Origin: Deltaproteobacteria bacterium
GTDB lineage: Bacteria > Myxococcota_C > UBA6777
Length of the DNA: 64,000 bases
Direction of reading: 5' to 3'
NCBI GenBank assembly: GCA_006226375.1
Contig: SBHC01000080.1
Coordinates: 1-64,000 of the forward strand
Below are positions 32,929 through 41,045 of the stretch, piece after piece (the first letter of the stretch is position 1; each line of letters opens with the position of its first letter). Under the pieces are notes generated by a model. The model did not search any database and had not been told where the DNA came from. It saw only the letters and a list, made by a program, of their open reading frames with translations. A program made the translations under genes and the position numbers.

Positions 32929-34053
32929 ATGCTACAACACTATCGCTTTTGGCGACAGAATAGCGGAATTTGGGTTCTGGCAGCAATGGCTGGTCTCTTG
33001 GTCGTTGTGGGAGGGCGTACCTCTTCCAAGTGTGTAGCTGCTCCTGCTGTGCGGGCCAAACCAGCATCACCGCGTCAGGTTGGAGCCTCTGCCAAACCTC
33101 GCAAGCGCCCTGTTCCTGGGCGAACAAAGCCAGACAAAACAAAACCCAAAGCTCGTCTTCCGGTGGGGCGGAGCACCAAAACAGCCACTCCCACATGGAA
33201 ACATATATTGCAAACGTTTGTCAGGTTGCGTCAAACGAAAAAGGCGGAACCCAAAACGGAGGCAGCCAAGAAGGCCTTGCTTCAACAGGAGATCACACGT
33301 TGGAAAAGGTTTCTTTCTCGGTTGAAAGCGCACTTGCCCAAGATGTCTCAGGCGATGTTGGTGCGGACACGGAAGGTGCTGGAAATTGAAGGGGACCGAG
33401 ACCGCAATCGGTTTGCCTCGTTTCCATCGGACTTATCGATGACCATCATTAAGACGATGGTGGCGATTGACCTGACACGTGGCGCTTACAAGAAACCCAA
33501 GCCACAACCTCGTACGCAGACCCAGCGCTCGAACCGTTATATGATGGGAGAGACAGGGCATTCACCTCAATATTGGCTCACGAAAACCAAGCCTCCTGTG
33601 GATGAGTCCAAGCTTCCACCTTTGGTGTTTCGTCAAAAAGATCTGGAGCGGTTCAAGGTCTCGCGGACGTTGATCTCCTGGCCGATGGCCCGGCGTCGCG
33701 TGGGCAGTGGCTTTGGGTGGCGGCGTGACCCGTTTACTCGAAAGCTCCGGTTTCACAACGGCATCGACATTGGAGCGCCGTATGGAACGCCAGTGTGGGC
33801 AGCGGCTGGCGGGTATGTTTGGCGTACAGGGTGGTTGGGGTCGTGTGGCTTGGGTGTGCTGATTCGACACCGCAAAGGGATGATGACGTACTACTGTCAC
33901 CTCTCCCAAATCCTTGCCCCGGTTGGAAAGTGGGTGAAGCGGCGTGAAGTCATTGGTAAAATTGGTTCCACCGGTCGCTCCACCTCACCGCACCTTCATT
34001 TCTCGTTGGTTCTCAAAGGCAAACCTGTCAATCCCTTGTCTTACCTTCCATAG
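32929..34053 (+). CDS. M23-family metallopeptidase (LytM/peptidoglycan hydrolase-like)
   Basis: About 374 aa from the ATG at 32929; a GTG at 32914 is the alternative, and neither has a strong ribosome site. An N-terminal hydrophobic segment (WVLAAMAGLLVVVGG) acts as signal or anchor. A Lys/Pro/Ala-rich region, a helical middle portion and a tail linker follow. The C-terminal M23 domain has SGFGWRRDPFTRKLRFHNGIDIG (zinc ligand His and Asp in HNGID), PVWAAAGGYVWR, and the HLHF motif in SPHLHFSLV. YYCHLSQI supplies the other conserved His. All catalytic ligands appear present, so endopeptidase activity on peptidoglycan cross-links in the periplasm is expected. It is the nearest gene upstream of the Stig1-repeat lipoprotein but is separated by 250 bp with its own promoter. 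Confidence 0.88.
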   Translation: MLQHYRFWRQNSGIWVLAAMAGLLVVVGGRTSSKCVAAPAVRAKPASPRQVGASAKPRKRPVPGRTKPDKTKPKARLPVGRSTKTATPTWKHILQTFVRLRQTKKAEPKTEAAKKALLQQEITRWKRFLSRLKAHLPKMSQAMLVRTRKVLEIEGDRDRNRFASFPSDLSMTIIKTMVAIDLTRGAYKKPKPQPRTQTQRSNRYMMGETGHSPQYWLTKTKPPVDESKLPPLVFRQKDLERFKVSRTLISWPMARRRVGSGFGWRRDPFTRKLRFHNGIDIGAPYGTPVWAAAGGYVWRTGWLGSCGLGVLIRHRKGMMTYYCHLSQILAPVGKWVKRREVIGKIGSTGRSTSPHLHFSLVLKGKPVNPLSYLP

Positions 34054-34191
34054 CCTCTGACCTGTGCTTCAACAACATTTTTTATTAAACGAACTTTCCG
34101 CCAACTTTTATCAAAGGGTGAGACGAGGGGGAACTTTGTGCAGTCCTACCAGAAAGCACATAGGTGTTCTTTTTTAGCCTTCGGGTTGTTG

Positions 34192-34209
34192 AACCTTAAA
34201 CTAAAGGTT
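34192..34209. promoter_or_regulatory. Operator-like palindrome upstream of Stig1-repeat gene
   Basis: AACCTT (34192-34197), a 6-bp spacer and AAGGTT (34204-34209) form a perfect inverted repeat about 40 bp upstream of a consensus -10 element. This position would suit a regulator binding near or upstream of the -35 region. Confidence 0.4.
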
Positions 34210-34250
34210 ATTGGAGTAACGTATCTTTTTTCGAAATTAAGTTTTCTCTG

Positions 34251-34256
34251 TATAAT
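34251..34256 (+). promoter_or_regulatory. Consensus -10 element (TATAAT) of the Stig1-repeat gene
   Basis: A perfect TATAAT stands 46 nt upstream of the ATG at 34302 in an AT-rich stretch, much richer in AT than neighbouring DNA. No good -35 hexamer is seen at 17 bp, so an activator or a strong UP-like element may contribute. Confidence 0.5.
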
Positions 34257-34301
34257 GACAGTCGTGTCATTCCAATGCCCCTTCTTTATAGGAGTTCATA
34301 C

Positions 34302-37300
34302 ATGAATACATTTCGGCGAGCTTTTGTCGTTTTGTTACTGGCGATGTGGGCCGGTGCAAGTTCTGTGGGTTGTGACAATGGCGGCGTGGTGTGCGGTGCC
34401 AATGTGGGTGGAGGTCTTTCGGAGACAGATCCCTCCAAGTGCATCTGTCCAAGCAACTCACAGCCCAACAATTGTGGCGGAGTTTGCACCAACATCATCT
34501 CCGACAAAAACAACTGTGGAAAATGCGGGACCAAGTGTCCCGACTTTGCTGTGTGTGACAAAGGCGAGTGCAAGCTCCAATGTCCCACAGGGCAAAGCGC
34601 TTGTGGCGAAAAGTGTGTGGACCTCAAAACCGACAATGGAAACTGCGGTGACTGTGGGACAACATGTGAGACAGGTAAAACGTGTCAGGATGGTCAGTGC
34701 AAGCTGTCTTGCCAATCTGGTCTGACCGTGTGCTCGGACAAATGTGTGGACGTGCAAACCGACAACGCGAACTGTGGCACCTGCGGAACGGCCTGTAAGA
34801 CTGGCGAAGCTTGTGTCAGTGGCAAGTGTGAACTCCAATGTCCAACAGGACAAACGGCTTGCAACAACACCTGTGTGAACCTCCAAGCTGATCGCGAAAA
34901 CTGTGGTGAGTGCGGCAAAACCTGCCCCACCGGTGAAGTCTGTGCCAAAGGTGCCTGCGAAATCTCTTGTCCCAAGGAACTGACCAACTGCAACGGTGGT
35001 TGCGTCAACCTCAAGACGGATCGTTCGCACTGTAGCGCTTGTGATAGCGCCTGCAAAGCCGGTGAAGTCTGCAAAGACGGCCAATGTGAGTTGTCATGCC
35101 AAAGCGGCCTGACGGATTGTTCTGGCAAATGTGTGGACGTTCAAACCGACAACGCAAACTGCGGTACCTGCGGAACTGCCTGCAAAGCTGGCGAGGTCTG
35201 CTCCAATGGAGCTTGTACCATCTCGTGCCAAAGTGGCCTGACGGATTGTTCTGGAAGTTGTGTTGATACCCAAACTGACCGAGCGAACTGTGGCGCATGT
35301 GGAACAGTATGCAAGGCTGGAGAAGTTTGTTCTTCTGGAGCGTGTGCTTTGTCTTGCCAAAGCGGCCTGACGGATTGTTCGGGCAAATGTGTGGACGTTC
35401 AAACCGACAACGCGAACTGCGGAACTTGCGGCACGGCCTGTAAGTCTGGGGAAGTTTGTTCTTCCGGGAAGTGTGCGTTGTCATGCCAGAACGGCTTGAC
35501 CGATTGTTCGGGCAACTGTGTGGACCTTCAGTCAGACCGTGCCAACTGTGGAGCGTGCGGAACGGCCTGCGCTGCAGGGCAGGTCTGCAGCCAAAGTAGC
35601 TGTGAGTTGTCGTGTCAGAGCGGTTTGACCAATTGCGCTGGAAGCTGTGTCAATGTTCAGACGGACCGGGCTCACTGTGGAAAGTGTGGCACCGTTTGCA
35701 ACGCCGGTGAGGTTTGCTCGTCGGGTGCATGTGCGCTGTCTTGTCAAAGTGGTTTGACCCAATGTACCGGAAAGTGCGTCGATACGAATACCGACCTGTC
35801 TCACTGTGGTGCTTGCGGCAAAGTGTGTGCCTCAGGTGAAGTGTGCAAGGCTGGCAAATGTGAGTTGAGTTGCCAACAAGGCCTGAGCAACTGCGCCAAC
35901 AAGTGCGTGGACCTCAACACCGACCGTGCCAACTGTGGCAAGTGTGGAACGGCTTGCCCCTCAGGTGAAGTCTGCAACCAAGGAGCCTGTCAGCTTTCTT
36001 GCCCCGCTGTGACGCCGACCAACTGTTCCGGCATCTGCGTCGACACCAACACCAACAACGGAAACTGTGGTCGTTGTGGTGTGGCCTGTACCGGTGGTCA
36101 ACAATGCGTGGTGGGCAAATGTACCTGTCTGCCCGGTACCACGGATTGTTCCGGAGTTTGCCAAAACCTTCTCACCGACCGAACCAACTGCGGCGCCTGC
36201 GGAACCACCTGCAAAACAGGTGAGCTATGCGTGAATGGAAAGTGCGAGATCTCTTGCCCTGCGATTACCCCAACCGTTTGTTCTGGTGGATGTACCAACA
36301 CGCAGATTGACACCCAAAACTGTGGAAAGTGTGGAACGGTTTGTAAGAGCCCACGACAGTGTGTGAAGGGAGCATGCACTTGCCCTGTCAACACCGTGGA
36401 GTGTGGTGGTTTCTGTGTGAACCCCAACACTGACCGAAACAACTGCGGCGCATGCGGCACGGTTTGTAAGTCAGGTGAAGTCTGCTCGTCTGGTAAGTGT
36501 GTGATCTCCTGCCCATCGAGCACGCCCACCATCTGTGCTGGTGGCTGCACCAATACACAGGTTGACGACAACAACTGTGGCAAGTGTGGAACCCAGTGTT
36601 CCGGTGGTAAGTCATGTGACAAAGGACAATGTGTGTGCGCGCCCGGAAATACCGATTGCTCCGGCACCTGCCGTGATCTACAGGCCGATCGTGCCAACTG
36701 TGGTGCTTGTGGAAAGACTTGCAAGTCTGGAGAACTCTGCAACAAAGGAGCTTGTGTTCTTTCCTGTCCCACAGCCACACCAACCAATTGTTCTGGGATC
36801 TGTGTGAACGTTCAAACCGACAACGGAAACTGTGGTCGTTGTGGCGTGGCTTGCTTGGGTGGTCAACTGTGTGTGGCTGGAACCTGCCAATGCTTGCCAG
36901 GAACCACGAACTGTGGTGGACAATGCCTGAACCTGCAAACCGACCGTGCCAACTGTGGTGCTTGTGGGACAGCTTGCAATACCGGCGAGCTTTGTGTTGC
37001 AGGCAAATGCGTAGTGAGCTGTCCGACGGGTCAGCTCAACTGTGGTGGCAAATGTGTGGATCCCAAAACCGATCGACTGCATTGTGGCTCTTGCAACGCC
37101 GTTTGCAAAACTGGAGAGGTCTGTGTGAATGGAGCTTGCCAAGTGTCTTGCCCCTCCGGTCAGAATGTCTGCTCCGGCACCTGTCGCGACTTGCAGACCG
37201 ATCGCGCGAACTGTGGAGCGTGTGGCACAACCTGCAAAGCGGGTGAAGTTTGCTTGGCTGGAAAGTGTGTGATCTCTTGTCCTGCTGCAACGCCCACCTT

Positions 37301-38591
37301 GTGCGGAACATCGTGTGTCAACACCCAAACCAACAACCAAAACTGTGGGAAATGTGGAACAACCTGCTCCGGTGGTAAAAATTGTGTGAGCGGAAGATGT
37401 CTATGCGGCTCCGGCGAAACCGATTGCTCTGGTACATGCCGTGACCTCAAAACCGACAACGTGAACTGTGGAACCTGCGGGAAAGCTTGCTCGGCTGGCT
37501 TCCGCTGTGTGAACGGTAGCTGTCAGTTGTCATGTTCTGCCGGTTTGACCGCTTGTGGCGGAAGTTGTGTCAGCACCCAAAATGACCCCTCCAACTGTGG
37601 CGGCTGCGGTATTCAATGTGCCTCCGGCCAGTTCTGCTCGGGCGGTGCGTGTGTGTTGGTGTGCAAAGCGGGTGAAACCAAGTGCAGCAACTCCTTGTGT
37701 ACGAGCTTGCTCACCGACCCCAACAACTGCGGTGCTTGTGGTAAAAAGTGCGCATCTGGACAATCGTGTTGTAGCGGTATCTGCCGAACTCTCAGCAACG
37801 ACCGAACCAACTGTGGGGCCTGCGGGAAAGTATGTGGCGTGGGACAAACGTGTTGTGGTGGTACATGTAAGAACCTGAGCACTGACACCCAAAACTGTGG
37901 TGCTTGTGGAAAGCGATGTGGTTCCGGTCAGGCCTGCTGCAACGGCACCTGTCGCTCCATCAACACAGACAACAGCAACTGCGGAGCGTGTGGACGTGCT
38001 TGTGCCTCTGGACAGTCATGCTGTTCAGGAACATGCCGCACCCTCAGCACAGATCAAAACAACTGCGGAGCTTGTGGACGTGTTTGCTCTTCCGGGCTGA
38101 CATGTTGTTCGAGTGCCTGTCGTAACCTGACGAACGATGTTAACAACTGTGGAACTTGTGGTCGGAAATGCAGCACAGGACAAACTTGTAGCAGCGGAAC
38201 TTGCAAGAGCACCTGTCCTAGCGGCTTCCGCGATTGTGGAAATGGTCGTTGTGTGCCTAACTCTTGTTATGTTGGGAATGACCCCGAAAGCAACAACACG
38301 TACGTTGTATGTACCGCAGATTGCAACACGGCCTGGATCTCCTCCGGTCCAGGCAATGGGTACCGCGGAACCTATGTGTTTGAGGAGATCTGTCGACGGA
38401 TGGGTTACTCCAGCGTCAGTGGATGGGATGGAAACTGCGGTAGTGTATGCGGCTATTGTGATGGCAATCGGTCTTGTAGTAACCGTGGAACCAAACGACT
38501 CGGTCGTGCTGTTTCTGCATTCAATGCTGGTACATCAAGTCAGTACGGTCGACGCATCCGCTACACCGTTTCGTGGGAATGTGTGAAGTAA
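34302..38591 (+). CDS. Giant Stig1-type Cys-rich repeat lipoprotein (26 long + 5 short units)
   Basis: 1,429 aa from the ATG at 34302, which has AGGAG 7 nt upstream. The signal peptide (FVVLLLAMWAGA) ends in a lipobox-like SSVGC. The mature protein is built of about 26 units of 41-43 residues (CxSGLTDCSGKCVD, xxTDxxNCGxCGxxC, xxGExCxxGxC), which fit the Stig1 domain pattern common in Myxococcota. These are followed by five shortened units of 28 residues containing CC pairs (GQSCCSGTCR, TLSxDxxNCGACGR). The C-terminus is a unique ~115-residue domain (from about CPSGFRDCGNGRC), with a Tyr/Gly/Arg-rich stretch and its own Cys pairs. Roughly 250 cysteines require extensive oxidation, so export and disulfide formation are expected. 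No enzymatic motif is visible; surface adhesion or matrix function is inferred. A terminator follows at 38702-38735. Confidence 0.9.
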   Translation: MNTFRRAFVVLLLAMWAGASSVGCDNGGVVCGANVGGGLSETDPSKCICPSNSQPNNCGGVCTNIISDKNNCGKCGTKCPDFAVCDKGECKLQCPTGQSACGEKCVDLKTDNGNCGDCGTTCETGKTCQDGQCKLSCQSGLTVCSDKCVDVQTDNANCGTCGTACKTGEACVSGKCELQCPTGQTACNNTCVNLQADRENCGECGKTCPTGEVCAKGACEISCPKELTNCNGGCVNLKTDRSHCSACDSACKAGEVCKDGQCELSCQSGLTDCSGKCVDVQTDNANCGTCGTACKAGEVCSNGACTISCQSGLTDCSGSCVDTQTDRANCGACGTVCKAGEVCSSGACALSCQSGLTDCSGKCVDVQTDNANCGTCGTACKSGEVCSSGKCALSCQNGLTDCSGNCVDLQSDRANCGACGTACAAGQVCSQSSCELSCQSGLTNCAGSCVNVQTDRAHCGKCGTVCNAGEVCSSGACALSCQSGLTQCTGKCVDTNTDLSHCGACGKVCASGEVCKAGKCELSCQQGLSNCANKCVDLNTDRANCGKCGTACPSGEVCNQGACQLSCPAVTPTNCSGICVDTNTNNGNCGRCGVACTGGQQCVVGKCTCLPGTTDCSGVCQNLLTDRTNCGACGTTCKTGELCVNGKCEISCPAITPTVCSGGCTNTQIDTQNCGKCGTVCKSPRQCVKGACTCPVNTVECGGFCVNPNTDRNNCGACGTVCKSGEVCSSGKCVISCPSSTPTICAGGCTNTQVDDNNCGKCGTQCSGGKSCDKGQCVCAPGNTDCSGTCRDLQADRANCGACGKTCKSGELCNKGACVLSCPTATPTNCSGICVNVQTDNGNCGRCGVACLGGQLCVAGTCQCLPGTTNCGGQCLNLQTDRANCGACGTACNTGELCVAGKCVVSCPTGQLNCGGKCVDPKTDRLHCGSCNAVCKTGEVCVNGACQVSCPSGQNVCSGTCRDLQTDRANCGACGTTCKAGEVCLAGKCVISCPAATPTLCGTSCVNTQTNNQNCGKCGTTCSGGKNCVSGRCLCGSGETDCSGTCRDLKTDNVNCGTCGKACSAGFRCVNGSCQLSCSAGLTACGGSCVSTQNDPSNCGGCGIQCASGQFCSGGACVLVCKAGETKCSNSLCTSLLTDPNNCGACGKKCASGQSCCSGICRTLSNDRTNCGACGKVCGVGQTCCGGTCKNLSTDTQNCGACGKRCGSGQACCNGTCRSINTDNSNCGACGRACASGQSCCSGTCRTLSTDQNNCGACGRVCSSGLTCCSSACRNLTNDVNNCGTCGRKCSTGQTCSSGTCKSTCPSGFRDCGNGRCVPNSCYVGNDPESNNTYVVCTADCNTAWISSGPGNGYRGTYVFEEICRRMGYSSVSGWDGNCGSVCGYCDGNRSCSNRGTKRLGRAVSAFNAGTSSQYGRRIRYTVSWECVK
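34560..38200 (+). repeat. Tandem ~129-bp and ~84-bp coding repeats of the Stig1-type gene
   Basis: Units of 41-43 codons, then 28 codons. Two units starting near 35097 and 35355 (offset 258 bp, two unit lengths) are almost identical over about 75 bp including silent sites, while others have drifted. This array would be prone to slippage or recombination and could vary in length between strains. Confidence 0.85.
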
Positions 38592-38593
38592 CA

Positions 38594-38657
38594 AACACGA
38601 CAAATCAGCCAGCGTGGGGTCGTGTTGTGAACGCATTGCACCGCGACCCTACCTGGC
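38594..38657 (+). promoter_or_regulatory. Two mutually exclusive hairpins after the Stig1-repeat gene
   Basis: AACACGAC (38594-38601) pairs with GTCGTGTT (38619-38626). Alternatively the stretch 38608-38622 (GCCAGcGTgGGGTCG) pairs with 38644-38657 (CGACCCtACctGGC). The two share 38619-38622. A switch between them could affect mRNA stability or readthrough to the terminator downstream. Confidence 0.4.
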
Positions 38658-38701
38658 TTGTTCGCTTCTGTTGATTTGTTCTGAGGTCGGAAGCGCAGAG
38701 A

Positions 38702-38735
38702 AGCATGCAGTTCTTATGGACTGTGTGCTTTTTTT
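38702..38735 (+). terminator. Rho-independent terminator of the Stig1-repeat gene
   Basis: AGCATGCAGT (38702-38711) pairs with ACTGTGTGCT (38720-38729) over ten positions, including two G-U wobbles, with an 8-nt loop and a T-run to 38735. It lies about 110 nt after the stop codon. Confidence 0.8.
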
Positions 38736-38826
38736 GTTTGTAACGAGGGAGAAGTTTGGAGTCTAACGGAAGGGGGAGACTGCAACGTGAGGGGCTGGCC
38801 TTCTTTGAGAACGAAAGCTGTGAGGC

Positions 38827-39345
38827 TTAGCGGAAGAAGAAGGGGTACTGCATGGTGAGGGGCTTGTCGAGCCGATGGCTTGAGAACTTCCAGGCCTTCA
38901 TCGACTTGAGAATACAGTCGTGAACGCCTTTGATCTTCATTTGCGAGCGGAAGATGCCGGGTTTGCTGATGTGACCATCGTTGTGCACGGTGAACTGCAC
39001 GGTGACACGGGCTCCCGTCTTGACCGGAAGCTTTTGTTTCCCTTTGTAGCCAAAGTAGCAATCCTTGATAGGCTTTTGGTTCTTGGCAATGTAGGGAAAC
39101 ACGTGCTTGGCCACGTAGGCTTGCTCGGTGGTGAGGCGGCTCTTTTTCTTCCACTCTTTGAGAGGCTCTGGCCGCAAAGGAATGACGTTGGGATTCTTTT
39201 TGGTCGCGTTGGTGGTTTTGGCCGGTGGTTGTTGCTTCAGGTAGTAAGTGACGCCGCCGCTGATGGCTGCGGCTGCAAGCAATACCAACACCAGTTGTAT
39301 GGAGAAGAAGGGCTTCTCCTCTTGGGCTGCTTGTGCATGAATCAT
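38827..39345 (-). CDS. Short AgmX/PglI C-terminal (TonB-like) domain protein
   Basis: 172 aa; AAGGAG lies 6 nt upstream of the ATG. A short cytoplasmic start is followed by one membrane helix (about 14-36, IQLVLVLLAAAAISGGVTYYL) and a Lys/Pro/Thr linker. The C-terminal domain (about 75-172) runs from PIKDCYFGYKGKQKLPVKTGARVTV through VHNDGHISKPGIF to CILKSMKAWKFSSHRL. The paired Cys, the GxV-type strand and the KxWKF end match the AgmX/PglI C-terminal domain, a TonB-like periplasmic fold named from Myxococcus gliding proteins. It is a small paralogue of the C-terminus of the GltJ-like protein at 60950-62983, without the zinc ribbon and GYF parts. It is convergent with the Stig1-repeat gene. 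Confidence 0.8.
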   Translation of the reverse strand: MIHAQAAQEEKPFFSIQLVLVLLAAAAISGGVTYYLKQQPPAKTTNATKKNPNVIPLRPEPLKEWKKKSRLTTEQAYVAKHVFPYIAKNQKPIKDCYFGYKGKQKLPVKTGARVTVQFTVHNDGHISKPGIFRSQMKIKGVHDCILKSMKAWKFSSHRLDKPLTMQYPFFFR

Positions 39346-39603
39346 GGAAGTCTCCTTGTGAGCGGTCGTTCTATCGAGGCAACCACTTGCAAGTTATGAC
39401 CTGCTGTGTTTGCCCTTGGGGTCGGCTTCTCTTGGTTGGGAGTGATTCTGAAAAGCCGATGTTGTTTAGGTCTGGCATCTCAGCCAAAATTATCCCAAAA
39501 AGTCGATCTTTCCGTGGTTGTCATTGTGGCGATAGCATGTCTGTGTATGCAAACATACGGTAGATGCTTGGGTTGGGGAACTCAAATGACAACGTTGGCT
39601 GGG
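39346..39603. other. Intergenic region between short AgmX gene and VKOR-DsbA gene
   Basis: About 258 bp. It contains a small hairpin, GTATG-CAAA-CATAC, and an AT-rich stretch. No supported gene or terminator was identified; it probably holds the promoter of the short AgmX gene. Confidence 0.4.
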
Positions 39604-40920
39604 TTATCGTCGGGGGGCGGGGCGAGCCGGGGTTCTGGGTGTTGCGGGGGCTGCTTTGGCTCTGCGTCGGGGTGCAGGGGTTGATGCTTTTTGTACCTTC
39701 GGACGACGGGCAGGAGCTGGTCGCTCGGCCACCACCTTGGGTGTATTCAACGCCTTGATGATATCTTCTTTGGGGATGTAGCCTTTGCGGAAAGCCACGC
39801 CGTTCATCACAAAGAAGGGCGTCCCTTGCATCTTGTGCCCGCGACCTGCTGCCATGTCGTTGTCGATGGCGGCGCGAGCGGGTTTGCCGCTGATGCAAGC
39901 GTGGAGCTTGTCACCGTTGAGGCCCAGCTTCACCATATTGGCGACGAGGTCTTTCTTCGCAAGCTTCTTGCCCTTGGTGTACAGGAAGTCGTTGGCGTCC
40001 CAAAACTTACCTTGAAGGCCGGCACAATGAGCGGCTCGGGCCAACACACAGGCTTTCTTGTGGAACGGCCGATTGATACGCGGGTTGCACTTGTGGTCCA
40101 GAGGGTAGTGGCGGTGGTACAGGCGGATGCCATCCGGACACTTGCGGAGCAACAGGCGCAGGTCAAAGTGGGCTCGTTTGCAGTAAGGACACTCGTAATC
40201 GGCAAACTCAACGATTGTGATGTGGGGGTTTTTGGCCCCGATCCAGTGACCGTTGGCGTCTTCGCCGTGACCCATGGCGCTGTCCTGACGCATCCCTCCA
40301 CAGACTTTGATCGGGAGAGAAGCACCTTTCCACTTGGCCTGCCAATACTTCGGGTAGGACTGGATACCCACAAACAAGATGATACCAAGCACGATGAGGT
40401 AGACGAGGTTGCGAGGTAGCCAAGAGGTGAAGGAGGCAAACCCATCGCCAAGGCTCACTCCGTCCTTGCTTAAGGCTGGGAACATCAACAGAAACAAAAG
40501 GATGTTGATGAAGTACGTTCCCATGCAATAGATACAGAGGGAGTTGATCTGGGTGTAGGAGATGTAGGCAAAGAAGACGCCTGCGACCATACAGCAGAAG
40601 GTTAAAACCGCGAGCATCCCATGAAGCGGAGAGCTTCCGGTGCCTTTTCGGTTCCATCCCAGCAACCCAACAACCAACAGCAGGAGGTAGCCGATCAGGC
40701 CCCACACGGAGGTTGGAAGACCAGCGATGATCGCATAGCTGCTCAGGGCCACGGTCTCGCAGTTGAACGATTGGTTGATGTTGCAACTGCTCTTGAACGC
40801 AGGATTGGTGTACACGTTGACATGCACATACGTGAGATAGCCAGCGAGACCAATTCCGATCACGGTGAGGACAACAATCACAAGCCAGTATGTGCGGTTG
40901 TTGGACGCTTCTTTCGACAT
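39604..40920 (-). CDS. VKOR-DsbA fusion (vitamin K epoxide reductase domain + thioredoxin-fold oxidase)
   Basis: 438 aa. The N-terminal half is a four-to-five-helix VKOR domain with the loop cysteines C46 and C54 and the active-site C129-I-Y-C132. After another helix (about 172-187) the periplasmic half is DsbA-like, with active site C244-P-Y-C247 in FADYECPYCKRAHFDLRLLL. The cis-Pro loop is GTPFFVMNG (Thr367-Pro368). The C-terminus (about 395-438) is a Pro/Ala/Arg-rich tail of unknown role. VKOR homologues in bacteria replace DsbB: they re-oxidise the DsbA domain using quinone and thereby introduce disulfides into exported proteins. The gene is close to the Cys-rich lipoprotein genes, so it is a good candidate for their oxidation. 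Confidence 0.93.
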   Translation of the reverse strand: MSKEASNNRTYWLVIVVLTVIGIGLAGYLTYVHVNVYTNPAFKSSCNINQSFNCETVALSSYAIIAGLPTSVWGLIGYLLLLVVGLLGWNRKGTGSSPLHGMLAVLTFCCMVAGVFFAYISYTQINSLCIYCMGTYFINILLFLLMFPALSKDGVSLGDGFASFTSWLPRNLVYLIVLGIILFVGIQSYPKYWQAKWKGASLPIKVCGGMRQDSAMGHGEDANGHWIGAKNPHITIVEFADYECPYCKRAHFDLRLLLRKCPDGIRLYHRHYPLDHKCNPRINRPFHKKACVLARAAHCAGLQGKFWDANDFLYTKGKKLAKKDLVANMVKLGLNGDKLHACISGKPARAAIDNDMAAGRGHKMQGTPFFVMNGVAFRKGYIPKEDIIKALNTPKVVAERPAPARRPKVQKASTPAPRRRAKAAPATPRTPARPAPRR

Positions 40921-41045
40921 GCCCCATTACCTATCGTTGGAGGGTTGGAGGTTTGGAGAGTGGCTGCAAGCCAAGGCTCTGTGGGAGCTTCGAGAGGGCT
41001 GCGCCAAGAGCACAACACCCGATTGCTCCCTCCAGGGATTCTTTC

